From Toxotes chatareus (lineage: Eukaryota > Chordata > Actinopteri > Toxotidae), in assembly GCA_016801885.1 (NCBI GenBank), contig CM028895.1:910001-974000 (forward strand): 64,000 nt of DNA, read 5' to 3'. This document shows, piece after piece, positions 40,623 through 50,348 of the stretch. The position numbers and the translations under genes were made by a program. Position 1 is the first letter of the stretch. Every line of letters begins with the position of its first letter. Under the pieces are notes generated by a model, which searched no databases, was not told the DNA's origin, and worked only from the letters and a program-made list of their open reading frames with translations.

Positions 40623-43086
40623 GTGAGTCAGGTGACACAGTTTACTCCACCTGCACATGGACTTCTCTGACTGCTGTTGATTTTTGTGTCAGAGTGCGGT
40701 GGAGACGCAGACGATGCAGGAGGAGGCGAAAGACGACATCACCGTTACCACGGAGACAGGTGAGGATCTGTAAGAGACAAAGACATGTCATGATGAGCCT
40801 ATAAAAAGGTACATGTACAGTAAACACACAGAGAGTGAGAGTGTGTGTGTGTGTGTGTGTGTGTCAGTTTTTCAGGTGCTGCCTTGATTTTGTTTCTGCA
40901 GCTGTATAATAAAAGTGTCACCTCATCATATTCTAACAAACGTCCTGAGAAGGTCTGAATCATATGATCTGTCACTCTGACATTTTTATTACTTTCAGCT
41001 CACTGTCTCTGTCTCTCTACAGATGTCTCTCTCATCATGCAGAGTCTGAATAACCTGTCCTCGCCTGAGGAGAAACTGGAAGATCTGGTCAGAAAATATG
41101 CTGAACTGGTGAGAATCAGTCTAATTACTGTTTCCCTTCATTCACACAGACAGAGACTGGTTTACAGACACAGTGTCACCACGAGGATCTGAGGTGTAAA
41201 GACCCCAAAACATATCATACTGTCATATGTAATAACTGTGTGTGTGTGTGCGCGTGCGTGCGTGCGTGCGCGTGTGTGTGTGTGTGTGTGTGCGCAGGCA
41301 GCCTTGCGGCGCGGTGATGACAGGAAGCTGTGCGTCCTGCAGCAGAAGTTGTCTGTCCTGTTGGAGGAGAAGCAGCAGCTTCAGGCCGAGCATCACCGCA
41401 GCATCACAGCTCGCAGCAAACTGGAGACGCTGTGCAGAGATCTGCAGTCGCACTACAGCACACTGAGGGTGTGTGTGTGTGCGGGGGAGGGGCAGGAGGG
41501 GCGGGCGGGGGGGGGCAACAGACTAATGAGCAAAAAGGTAGAAGATAAAGCTGAAGCCCTTTTCTTTTTCCTTTCACTACCCCTCCCTCCACTGTCGCTG
41601 TCCTCTGTCCTCCCCCGTCCAGGAGGAGACCCTGCAGCGCTGCATGGAGGACGAGGAGAAGAGGAAGGAGATCACCTCTCAGTTCCAGAAGATGCTGACA
41701 GAAATCCAGGCTCAGATCGAGCAGCACAGCGCCCGAAACGACAAGCTGCACCGCGAAAACACCAACCTGACCGAGAAACTGGAGAGTCTCATGAACCAGT
41801 GCGAGCTGAGGGAGGAGGTGAGGTTAAAGGTCAAAGGTCAACATACTAATGTTTTATATGTCATAGCATTGAGGTTTAACGAGAGTCCATTTATGACCCG
41901 CAGAGGAAGAAGAAGCTTTATTAATGATTAATAACATTAATAATAACAGAGTTTTTACTCGTGTCTCTGCAGCAGCTCAGTCTACATTTACTAACAAACC
42001 CTTTTTAACTCTGAGTTTTAACGCGATTAGTCAGGTGACTTGTCAATAGATTATTAATAGATTAATCATTATAGAAAGTCAGTTTTGAGAGACACTTCCT
42101 CTGTGCAGAGTCTGGAGAAGATCAACAAGCACCGCGACCTGCAGCACAAACTGACCGAGGCCAAGCTGCAGCAGGCCAACGCTCTGCTGGCCGAGGCCGA
42201 GGAGAAACACAAGAGGGAGAAGGAATATGTGAGTAAGAACCAGCTGAGCCAGCACACCTGAGCCGCAGTTTGTCGCCACCTGTGATCTGAAAACGCGTTA
42301 CGGTATTTACAGAAGGAGGCAGCGTGCACAGTTTATCCTCTGTGATGTTTTGGTTTTCTGCAGCTATGACAGTTTAATGTTTGTTTCCTTTTTACACGTC
42401 TTCATTCACATGAAATCTGATTTTCAGTCGCAGCAGTCGGCCTCTCAGATTGACTGTGTATTGTCTCTGTCACCGTAGTTGCTTAGGGAGGCAATTGACA
42501 AAACAAAGAAATGCTTCGCAATGAAGGAGCAGGAGCTGGCCATGAAGAAGAAGGTAAAGAAACGTCTGTAACGCGTCTCTGTCTGTTCTCTTCTAACCAG
42601 TTACTGGTTCAGGCTGCTGAGTGGAAACTGCAGGCTCAGACATTCAGAGAGCAGGCGACTGTCATGCAGGCACAGGTGAATATTCACTAAACTACCACGA
42701 GGACAGGTAGCACACACCTGGCAGCAGCAGGGCAGGTTACAGTACGTCTTACAGGAAGGCAGGTCATACGTCTAAGCACCTTAACTACACTGTTATTACA
42801 CCAAACATCGCTTTATGTACTTTGTCATTTAGTAAATTTACAAACGAAGAAAATCCTTCCACAACACACTTCACCAAAAACAGAACCTCATGCAGTTTTC
42901 TGATCAGTAACACTATAATAATAATAATAATAATGCATTAAATACTGAGCAGTAGGTAGAAAAGATGGAGGGATCTGGATTATGCAAGATTTAAAGAGAC
43001 TTTTCTCTTTTTCAGTTTTAATGCTCCTAGAGTCTGTAAGCTCTTAGTGTAAAATCAGGCCAGTGTGAATGATTAACGGCCTCCTG

Positions 43087-43149
<63 letters not shown>

Positions 43150-44607
43150 CGTGCGTGTGTGCGTGTGTGTGCGGCCCGTGATTAACGGATGATGTAGTTT
43201 GTAATTCATCACTTAGAAGCCTGGTTTATTTTTTTTTTAGTAATCCTGATTTGAATATTGTGCTCGTGTTTGTCTGTGTCTCAGTCTGACTCTTACCTGT
43301 TCACCTGTCCACAGCTGACCCTGTACGCAGAGAAGTTTGACGAGTTTCAGGGGACGCTGGCCAAAAGCAACGAAATCTTCGTCCGCTTTAAAAAGGAGAT
43401 GGATAACGTAGGTGGTGAACACTTAGACACCAGGCTTTCAGGTGCCTCATGCAGAATTCACCTGTAAACAAGTCTGGACATCCAGTCTCATGATTGTCTC
43501 AACTCGTCCTCTTTTAGATGTCGGCCAAGATGAAGAAAGTGGAGAAGGAGTCGGGTCTGTGGAGGACGAGGTTTGAGAACTGCAACAAGGCTCTGACCGA
43601 CATGATGGAGGAGGTACGATGATGTTTTCCCATTGGTCAGAGGCAGGCAGAAATCCAGTTTTTATTCTCATCATATCTCTCTTCACTTCTCATTTTCTCC
43701 ATCCTTCGTTCTCGTGTTCCAGAGAACCGAGAAATGCAAGGAGTACGACCTGTTCGTCCTGAAGATTCAGAAGCTGGAGAAGCTGTGTCACGCCCTGCAG
43801 GACGAGAGGAGGGTCCTCTATGCCAAGATCAAAGAAGTCCGCCACGCTAACACAAACCTCCCATCAAAGGTCTTCGGCAGCTCCAACTCAGAGACTGCTG
43901 ACAAACCTGTCCTGAATCCTGAGGAGCTCCAGGAGCTCCAGGAGGAAGACCCAGTCCTGACGGAAGACATGGCTCGTCTGAGGGAGGAGCAGGCCAAGCT
44001 GCAGCAGTTTGCCGCCTCCCTGTTGACCACACCTGCTGACAACGAAGACGACAATGATGACATAGACCTTGAAGAAGACATCGTGGCTTCTGCGTTTACC
44101 CAGTTCAAAACCAACCCTCAGGTCAAAGAGGAGCTGGATTCAGTCCCTGAGCAGGGGGGAGATGTAAAATCAGAGGCAGCAGGAAGTGATCTCACACTGC
44201 CAGAGGAAATGGAGGTTCAAAAGCCAGATGTGTCAACACCAGAAGGTCCAGCACCTGAGGAGAAGATGTCTGAGATGACAGACCCAAAACCAGAAGCAGT
44301 AAAAGTCCAAACACAAGTCGAGGTGAAAGCAGAGGAGCAGATCCATCAGCAGCCTTCTGATCAGGAACCAGCACCAGAGGCTGAGAAAGTCAAGGCTGAT
44401 CCACCAACAGATCCAAAACCAGGAGCAGCAGAGGAGGAGCCAAGTGAGATCAAACCAGTGGCCCCAGTAGAAGACGAGAAGCTCCAGCAGCAGCCAGCTG
44501 AACCAGTGCAGGTGTCAGATGAAGCAGCTGCCCCCCCGAACGGCGACTCCTCCAAGAAACAGGCACCAAAGAAAAAGAAGAAGAAGGTCAGCAAGAACTC
44601 CAGCTAA
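40407..44607 (+). CDS. txlnb: Beta-taxilin (txlnb), 10 coding exons per transcript plus one alternative exon
   Basis: Taxilins are cytosolic coiled-coil proteins that bind syntaxins and act in vesicle traffic; beta-taxilin is the muscle-enriched member (family knowledge). Joining the exons listed separately gives 667 aa, close to the roughly 680 aa of mammalian TXLNB, with every junction in frame. Residues 52-66 hold the N-terminal family motif (LAHIISTYGSAA). Residues 98-123 (SPEEKLEDLVRKYAEL) open the taxilin domain, and a long coiled coil runs to about residue 416 (ARSKLETLCRDLQ, EEKRKEITSQFQ, FENCNKAL, QKLEKLCHALQDER). Residues 417-667 are a Glu/Pro/Gln/Lys-rich, probably disordered tail ending in a lysine run. 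The start ATG has A at -3 and G at +4. Beta is preferred over alpha because of the length, the long acidic tail and the exon 8b sequence (QAAEWKLQA). Which teleost duplicate (a or b) it is cannot be told. Confidence 0.93.
40693..40759 (+). CDS. txlnb: txlnb exon 3
   Basis: The exon is 67 nt between acceptor TGTGTCAG and donor GTGAGG. It encodes an acidic linker beginning SAVETQTMQEEAKDD and ends in phase 1. The acceptor could be read 2 nt later, but only this choice keeps the frame into exon 4. Confidence 0.8.
41023..41108 (+). CDS. txlnb: txlnb exon 4
   Basis: The exon is 86 nt, from acceptor CTCTACAG to donor GTGAGA. The split codon G|AT restores Asp. It encodes LIMQSLNNLSSPEEKLEDL and then VRKYAEL, the conserved start of the taxilin domain. 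Confidence 0.92.
41237..41295. repeat. (TG)n/(CG)n microsatellite forming the exon 5 acceptor
   Basis: TG-rich tract with alternating CGTG units. It ends at the GCGCAG acceptor of txlnb exon 5. It is alternating purine-pyrimidine throughout, so Z-DNA-prone. Confidence 0.95.
41298..41468 (+). CDS. txlnb: txlnb exon 5, flanked by GT repeats
   Basis: The exon is 171 nt (57 codons) and contains the family signature ITARSKLETLCRDLQSHY. The acceptor TGCGCAG sits at the end of a TG-rich microsatellite rather than a pyrimidine tract, and the donor reads GTGTGTGTGT. The boundaries are fixed by frame and family alignment, although the splice sites are weak by consensus. Confidence 0.9.
41483..41515 (+). 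other. G-quadruplex motif in txlnb intron 5
   Basis: Five G-runs (5, 4, 4, 3 and 9 G) lie within 33 nt, with loops of 1-5 nt. They begin 15 nt after the exon 5 donor on the transcribed sense strand. The motif fits the standard G4 pattern. Confidence 0.8.
41623..41817 (+). CDS. txlnb: txlnb exon 6
   Basis: The exon is 195 nt (65 codons), phase 0 at both ends, from acceptor CCGTCCAG to donor GTGAGG. It encodes EEKRKEITSQFQKMLTEIQ and ends in CELREE, matching the taxilin core coiled coil. Confidence 0.95.
42109..42228 (+). CDS. txlnb: txlnb exon 7
   Basis: The exon is 120 nt (40 codons), from acceptor TGTGCAG to donor GTGAGT. It encodes SLEKINKHRDLQHKLTEAKL and later EEKHKREKEY. It is the constitutive exon immediately upstream of the alternative pair. 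Confidence 0.95.
42479..42553 (+). CDS. txlnb: txlnb alternative exon 8a (alpha/gamma-taxilin-like version)
   Basis: The exon is exactly 75 nt, phase 0, from acceptor CACCGTAG to donor GTAAAG. It encodes 25 residues starting LLREAIDKTKKC and ending ELAMKKK, with net charge about +4. It occupies the same slot as exon 8b. Its LLREA start and following residues resemble the alpha- and gamma-taxilin segment (LLKEA...) more than that of beta-taxilin. It was overlooked by simple open-frame calling because it is short. Use in mature mRNA is inferred from splice sites, frame and homology. Confidence 0.82.
42601..42675 (+). CDS. txlnb: txlnb alternative exon 8b (beta-taxilin version)
   Basis: The exon is exactly 75 nt, phase 0, from acceptor TTCTAACCAG with a good pyrimidine tract to donor GTGAAT. 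It encodes 25 residues starting LLVQAAEWKLQAQ and ending TVMQAQ, net charge about 0, very like mammalian beta-taxilin. Only 47 nt (42554-42600) separate it from exon 8a, so the two are unlikely to be joined in one mRNA. Confidence 0.9.
43088..43171. repeat. (TG)n microsatellite in txlnb intron downstream of exon 8b
   Basis: 84-bp TG tract with a few CG units at its 3' end, 144 nt upstream of exon 9. Confidence 0.96.
43315..43407 (+). CDS. txlnb: txlnb exon 9
   Basis: The exon is 93 nt (31 codons), from acceptor TCCACAG to donor GTAGGT. It encodes LTLYAEKFDEFQGTLAKSN followed by EIFVRFKKEMDN, a highly conserved taxilin block. It is the common exon downstream of 8a and 8b. Confidence 0.95.
43518..43613 (+). 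CDS. txlnb: txlnb exon 10
   Basis: The exon is 96 nt (32 codons), from acceptor CTTTTAG to donor GTACGA. It encodes MSAKMKKVEKESGLWRTRF followed by ENCNKALTDMMEE, matching the family. Confidence 0.95.
43723..44607 (+). CDS. txlnb: txlnb exon 11 (last exon, C-terminal tail)
   Basis: The acceptor is GTTCCAG and 294 codons run to TAA at 44605-44607. The first 43 or so residues finish the coiled coil (LKIQKLEKLCHALQDERR). The rest is a low-complexity acidic, Pro/Gln/Lys-rich tail with loosely repeated DPKPEA- and KPD-like units. It ends in a run of six lysines followed by VSKNSS. Confidence 0.94.
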   Translation, partial: RTEKCKEYDLFVLKIQKLEKLCHALQDERRVLYAKIKEVRHANTNLPSKVFGSSNSETADKPVLNPEELQELQEEDPVLTEDMARLREEQAKLQQFAASLLTTPADNEDDNDDIDLEEDIVASAFTQFKTNPQVKEELDSVPEQGGDVKSEAAGSDLTLPEEMEVQKPDVSTPEGPAPEEKMSEMTDPKPEAVKVQTQVEVKAEEQIHQQPSDQEPAPEAEKVKADPPTDPKPGAAEEEPSEIKPVAPVEDEKLQQQPAEPVQVSDEAAAPPNGDSSKKQAPKKKKKKVSKNSS

Positions 44608-45012
44608 GGTTTAGGCTGCGCAGACGTGTATGTGTGTGTGTGTGTGGTGTTATTGTGGAGTAGAGTGTGTGTGTGTAGCTGAAATCACATTAGGCCTTTG
44701 CATCTTCTGTAAAGGTGAAAATCTTTAGTTTGTCCCAGCTGGAGCAGCTCACGTGTTCTCCCATCAGTTCCAGTGCCACCGGCTGAGGACAGACCAATGA
44801 AGCGACTGTATTTCACAGTTTCAGTGTCAGATTGAGTTTGGTCTGTTTGGTGAAGTGAGACCACAGTCACAGGCAGAGCAGTGTTAAGTGCCATAAACTC
44901 TAAAAGTTTTCTTCCTGTGTCAAAATATCCCAATCGTTATTTGGCGTCTATGCCGTTTAATAGGCTGCGTCATCGAACCGCTACCAATAAAAGGATTTTT
45001 GGATTATTTGAC
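44608..45012 (+). other. txlnb: txlnb 3' untranslated region with poly(A) signal
   Basis: After the stop codon a canonical AATAAA lies at 44986-44991, followed by T-rich sequence, so cleavage is expected near 45005-45015. The UTR holds a short GT repeat near 44630-44675. Confidence 0.65.
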
Positions 45013-46438
45013 ATTTGTCTGCTTTTCTGTTCTGTTATTTGTCTGAATGTGCATGCATCCAAATTATCCAACATTTCTTTCATGGACGAACACGTTTCTT
45101 GTTGATTTACATGTTATGAACCTCACTGATACACTGGTTGTCCACAGATCTCGTACATGTTAATGTCTCTGTGGGTCAGTGGACAGAAGACCTGTCTAAC
45201 GTAACGTTGGATTTTACCTCACCTGCAGTGGAAGAAAACATCCATGAGATGAAGCTGCTTCCTCAAACAGGTGAAGGGTTTCAGACCTTTCTGGGACATT
45301 CATGGTGCAGTTTCATGTTACAGCCACTAGATGGACACAGAGTTCTTCATGGTTTTTTGTTGTTGTTGTTTGTTTTTTGATGAGTTGAAGGTTCCAGAGA
45401 AGAGTTTTAGTGTCAGCTCTTTTCCTCTGCGATCACAAAGAGCACAGAATTAATTCTGAACGCTGATCTGATCCAAATGGTCTTTTATAAGTTTAGCAAT
45501 AGAATAATCTTTTATCAGACGTGACTAACAAAATATGCCACAGACCCTGGAAACAGCATGAATGGTAGGAAAATGAAATCAGCCTCAGAGGAGACAGGAA
45601 GAAAGGATTTACCCCCGTCTCTGTCTCACCAAGGACACTTTAAAAATGAAGCGTTCCACATTTTGTGCAAGAAAAAGAAAAGATCAAAAAGACAGAAAAA
45701 AATGGAAAGAAAAGAGAAGTACAAAGGATTTTTTAAATTTAAGATAAGAGCCTAATCGACAGACAGGAAGACTTGGACAGAGATATGGAGGAGGAGGATT
45801 TGATTTGAGGCAGAAGTGAAGTGTTTCTGAACAGAAGATAAGAGTTGACTTAATGAGTCTGTGTGGATGTGAGAAGGATCTGACAGAGACACTTCACTTT
45901 CTGTGAGATTAGCTAAGCAGTTATCTTTTCCTTAAATACAGTTCATCATGCTGAGATTCATCCAACCTGGAAGAGAAATAAACATCAGTTACTCAGCAAA
46001 CGCTGCTGAATGTCAGCTGACAAATGAACCTTTAACCAACAAGGGATTAGTTTCTGCCGTGAATGCTGCCTGAAGCATCCTTTGATTTGTTGACAGTTAA
46101 ACATAGATAAACTAACCTTTAAACTGTAAAACGTCAACTGTCTCTCATGTCTCAGAAAATTACAGAGGACATGACTCTGTGTTTTCAGTCGTAGCTACAG
46201 CCTGGACTGTTTTCCATGACTGGTTTCCATGTTCTTGTAAATGTGGTCTGTTTCACACAGAGGGCCAACATTCGTGGAAACGCTGAGGTGAAGTGAAGGT
46301 CACAGCTCCGTTTAAACTCACGGAGAAACGAGACTTTTCTACAAACTCGGAGGGATTTTAGCTTTAAATCCTGACAAAGTGTTCAACAGGAAACTGCAGG
46401 TGGAAAATGTAAATGAGTGGAATCTATCACGTTTAAGA

Positions 46439-46494
46439 GTGTGTGTGTATGTGTACGTGTGTGTGTGTGTGTGCGTGTGTGCGTGTGTGTGTGT
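46439..46494. repeat. (GT)n microsatellite, imperfect
   Basis: GT repeat with AT, AC and GC interruptions. A reciprocal CA tract follows at 46681-46754, so the two form an imperfect inverted pair about 190 bp apart. Confidence 0.92.
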
Positions 46495-46680
46495 TCCAAA
46501 CAGCCTATCTGCAGGAAACATGCCAGTCGCCTGCCTGCGTGCAGGAGGCAGGTTTCTCATGTGCTGTGATTAAACTAAGCTGCGTTTCCAGTATCATGAG
46601 CCTGAAACACACTGACAGACATGTTAATGCTCTACCTGCTGGCCTCTGTTTAATCCCCATGTCAAAGCCTTCACTGCACG

Positions 46681-46754
46681 CGCACACATGCACGCACGCG
46701 CACACACACACACACGCACACACACACACACACACGCACACACACACACACACA
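46681..46754. repeat. (CA)n microsatellite, imperfect
   Basis: 74-bp CA repeat with CG interruptions. Confidence 0.93.
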
Positions 46755-48354
46755 GCAGATGCTGAACCTGCAGCAGGGATTTGTTCAGACACTCAGAGCC
46801 TCAGTGAGTCTGGTGCTGGCTCTGGTTCTCTGGTTCTCAGTTGGTCCAGTTCATCCTGAACGAGTTGGGCGGGGTCGGGGTCAGGGTCAGGGCTCTGTGC
46901 AGACCAGTTAGGTTTTTCAACACCAAACTGGGAAAATAATTTCTTAATTAATCTGCTCTGTGCTCAGGGTCAGTCAGGAAACAGGAAGTGGCTTCGCCCT
47001 GAGTGTTGACACAAAGATGGAAGCTATTGTTTCAGAAATATTAAAGCCCATATTTTCCCAGCAAGAGGTACAAACATTCTGTTGAACTCCAGGCGTAACT
47101 CTTCATGATTCTTTCATGTGTTGAACTTTCACTTTTCATCAGTAAACAAAATCACTGGAAACTAAATTTTGGGGTAAATAACCAGCTCATGAGTTAAACC
47201 AACATTCTCAGGGCGGAGCTACAGAGCTGCAGAGCTCAGGATATCACAGCGGTGAATCATGAGCTTGTGACTCTCGCTCAGACACAGACTCCCGGGTGTT
47301 TCTCTCTGACTGATGTCTTTGTTGGTTGAAAATCACCTCCAGGTTCTCAAACTGCCTTTCAAAGAAGTGAAATTCTCCCAAAAAAAATATCTGTTTCATC
47401 TGTTTGTGGAAAAGAAGCAGTTTTACGTGTGTGACCAAAGCAGCCAGCTGAACCAGTTCATGCTCAGACGTGTTTCCTGTTAAGGCTCTGATCCCAGTAC
47501 AGAGATTTTTTTGGGTTAGGGTCTTTGTTCCATGTGTGTGTCTGTGTGTGAGTCTTACTGATGCAGTGTGTGATGGTGTTGGCTCCTCACAGCCCAGTGC
47601 ACAGCACAGTGATGTGTGTCAGGGCTGATGAAGACACTGTCGGATGCTGCTGCCTGTAATAAACAGAACACACACACACACAGAATATCTGCTGAGTTTT
47701 ACACAGTACACAGGCAGATGTGAGCAGAGTGAGGGTCGTGGCCTGGAAGCCGACTGCGCTCGCTGCTGCTGTTGTTTCCTTTTTTTTTTTTTAAAGACAT
47801 CAGAACTCATTCTGTGAGCCGACGGTGATTTGATCGGACAGATGACTGCAGCTGTAATTTGTGCCTGTCAGAGCTTCAGTGCAGCACAATCCGACGCGCT
47901 GCTCGGCCGTGATGTCTCACGCTGAGCCACTGTCCCACTCTGGTGTCAGACACTTGGGCTGCGTCCCATTTCAGGCGCCTCCTTCACAGTCCACACTCAC
48001 AGAGCGAATATGTCAGTATGAGCTGACGAGGCTGCCTCTGTGCCAAAGGAAACGCTTCGTTGGAAAGAAGAGGCTCCTAAAATGAGACGGAGCTGCTGAC
48101 GTCTCTCACACTAACCTGCTGTCCTGCTCGGTGTCAGAGCTCCAGGCTCGTGAACACACAGGTGCTGGTCATCCTGCTAATGTTTGATTTAAAAACACTG
48201 AGCTGAGAAATGAGCAGCGTGGACAGATTCAGAAAGTTCAGCGCATCGTGGCTGTTCAGTGAGACAGATGTTTGAGTCTCTGGCTGAGCTTCCTCCCACT
48301 GAAATACTTTAATAACATGATGTGGATTTACAGGCAGACAGGTGACACACAACA

Positions 48355-48545
48355 CGAGGCAAAATACTGATAAAAGACACGGTAACAAGAACAGACGTCC
48401 ACAGCATGGACAGCTCTGAAGACAACTGAGCAGGAGAAAAGGGGCCGGTATAAATACAGGGCACAATATGAGGAACAGGTGTGTGGGCTAATGGGAAGCA
48501 GGTGAGCAGGAGGGAAGTCTGAGGATGACGGACAGGTGGTTGGTT
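48355..48545. mobile_element. Possible third, diverged copy of the same repeat family
   Basis: CAGCATGGACAGCTCTG, GGTATAAATACAGGGC and GAGGAACAGGTGTGTGGG follow the order of AGCATGGACA...AACAGGTGAAAC in the 31.6-kb copy. The match is weaker and the 3' part is absent. Confidence 0.35.
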
Positions 48546-50296
48546 GTGCTTCCACTCTTCTTTCCTCTCACTGCTTCATTTACCGTGATAACGGAGTCAA
48601 ACTGAAAGCTTGAGACAGGAAGACGTCTCTGCTCTTTCCTGCTCAGAGCCACAGACATGGCTCTGTTTCAGAGAGGGCCTGGGGTTCTGGGGTCCTCGGT
48701 GGTGATGGGGGCTGTTTGCTGGGTGCACAGTGTCGGTTCATAGTGTTTCTGGGGTCAAACTGAACAAACGAGTAAATAAGAAAACCTTGGGTTAAGCTGC
48801 AGTCATGGTTTGAGCAGGGACTGACTCACTTTGGTCAGGTTCACAGTGATCTCTGGTGTTTCCCTCAGACTGTGGGAGAGAGCTGAGTCAGCTGAATGAC
48901 CACACCGTCAGGTGGGAGCTGCTCGCTGTGTGGAATCACTCAGTGTGAACAGTGCTGCTGCAGCGCGCTGCCTGGGAAACATTAGCGCTGATGCACCTTA
49001 ACTCTGACTTTGAACGCTCACCACAAAATCAATACTCTGCTTCACTGCACCTGCTGGAAGTCTGAGGACACACACACACCTTCATCAGTGCAGTGTCTCA
49101 CACGCTGCTGTTTGTACCTGGACCTTTGTAGCTAACGTGACTTGGTCTTTGAATCCCACTATGAAACGAAATACACTCCCATCACACCTGGATGTTTAGT
49201 GATGATTAGCCAATGTTTGCATGACTACAAGAAAAACTAAGATGGCGAACACGAGAGGCAACAGTGCGTTAGGGTCATCGCTCTGAAACTGCAGCATGCT
49301 AATGTTAGCTCTTAGCTCAGAGACCCTCTATGTCTCACTGAGACGCTGACAGAGATTAGACTCAGTTTGGCGTCTTCATTCTTTAACCACGACACAATAA
49401 TGGATCCACGAGCATTTTCAAATAAAGTTGTGTTCACTGTTTTGTACAAGGACGAGTTGTGTTACTTGTTGTTGTTGTTTTTTTTTTTGGGGGGGGTCCA
49501 GTTTTTTCTTGACCTTTGTGCTGTTTGACTGTTTGTGTTTCTTTTTTTCTGCTCTCTCTTCCTTCATGTGTTTTTCTTTACACAGGAAATGCTGCAAAAC
49601 TCAAAACCCAACACGTCACTTTCCATTAACTTCCTAATTATTCAAGTCTCATGTTGAGCACAGCAAACATCGTCTTCAGCGCCCAAACAGAGCTCAGGGT
49701 GTTTTTAGTGTCGCCGCATGACTTCGCAGACGTTTCTCTGCTTTATGAGTTTTGTTTTGTTTTGTTTTTTACCTTCCAGCACTTTACTCTCTAAAACACA
49801 TCGACTGAGAACACACAGCCTCTCAACATCACACCATTTCCTTTGGCCGTTTACACGAATCAGCTTATTTGGGTTTTTCTCCGCTCACTTCCTGAGAGTA
49901 AATGAGTGTTTCAAACCTTTTTGCTCTTATGATAAAAAAACACTTGACTGTAATCCACTGAAAAGAAACAAACCCTCCACTTTTCTGAACTGGTTTACAG
50001 GGCAGGAAGCACAGAGCCAAAAAACTAATCCCAAAATGAGTCTGGAGGCCTGTGCAGACGTGAAATCACTGCTCGTTCTGCTGATGAACCAAACAGAGGC
50101 TGTGTCTGTCTGAATCTGAGCCAAATTCACTCTCACTGGAAAGATAAAAGCTCGGTGTCAAACATGTCCTCCCTCCCTCCCTCTACCTGCTTTCTCTCTG
50201 ACTCTTCCTCCTCTTCAACCCAAAAAATGAGTTCACTCTCTTCTTTCTCTGCAAATGGCTCGTTATCAGCAGCCGGCGAATTGTCCTATTATGTGC

Positions 50297-50298
<2 letters not shown>

Positions 50299-50345
<47 letters not shown>
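50299..50345. repeat. (GT)n microsatellite
   Basis: Pure GT repeat of about 23 units. Confidence 0.95.

Positions 50346-50348
<3 letters not shown>

Noticed and set aside
40089..40658. 189-codon minus-strand frame over the first txlnb coding exon
   Set aside because: It is antisense to a conserved exon plus a (GT)n translation (Val-Cys repeats).
41238..41849. 203-codon + strand frame crossing txlnb introns 4 and 5
   Set aside because: It is the exon 5 frame extended through the GT repeat and the G-rich intron; the real boundaries are the splice sites given.
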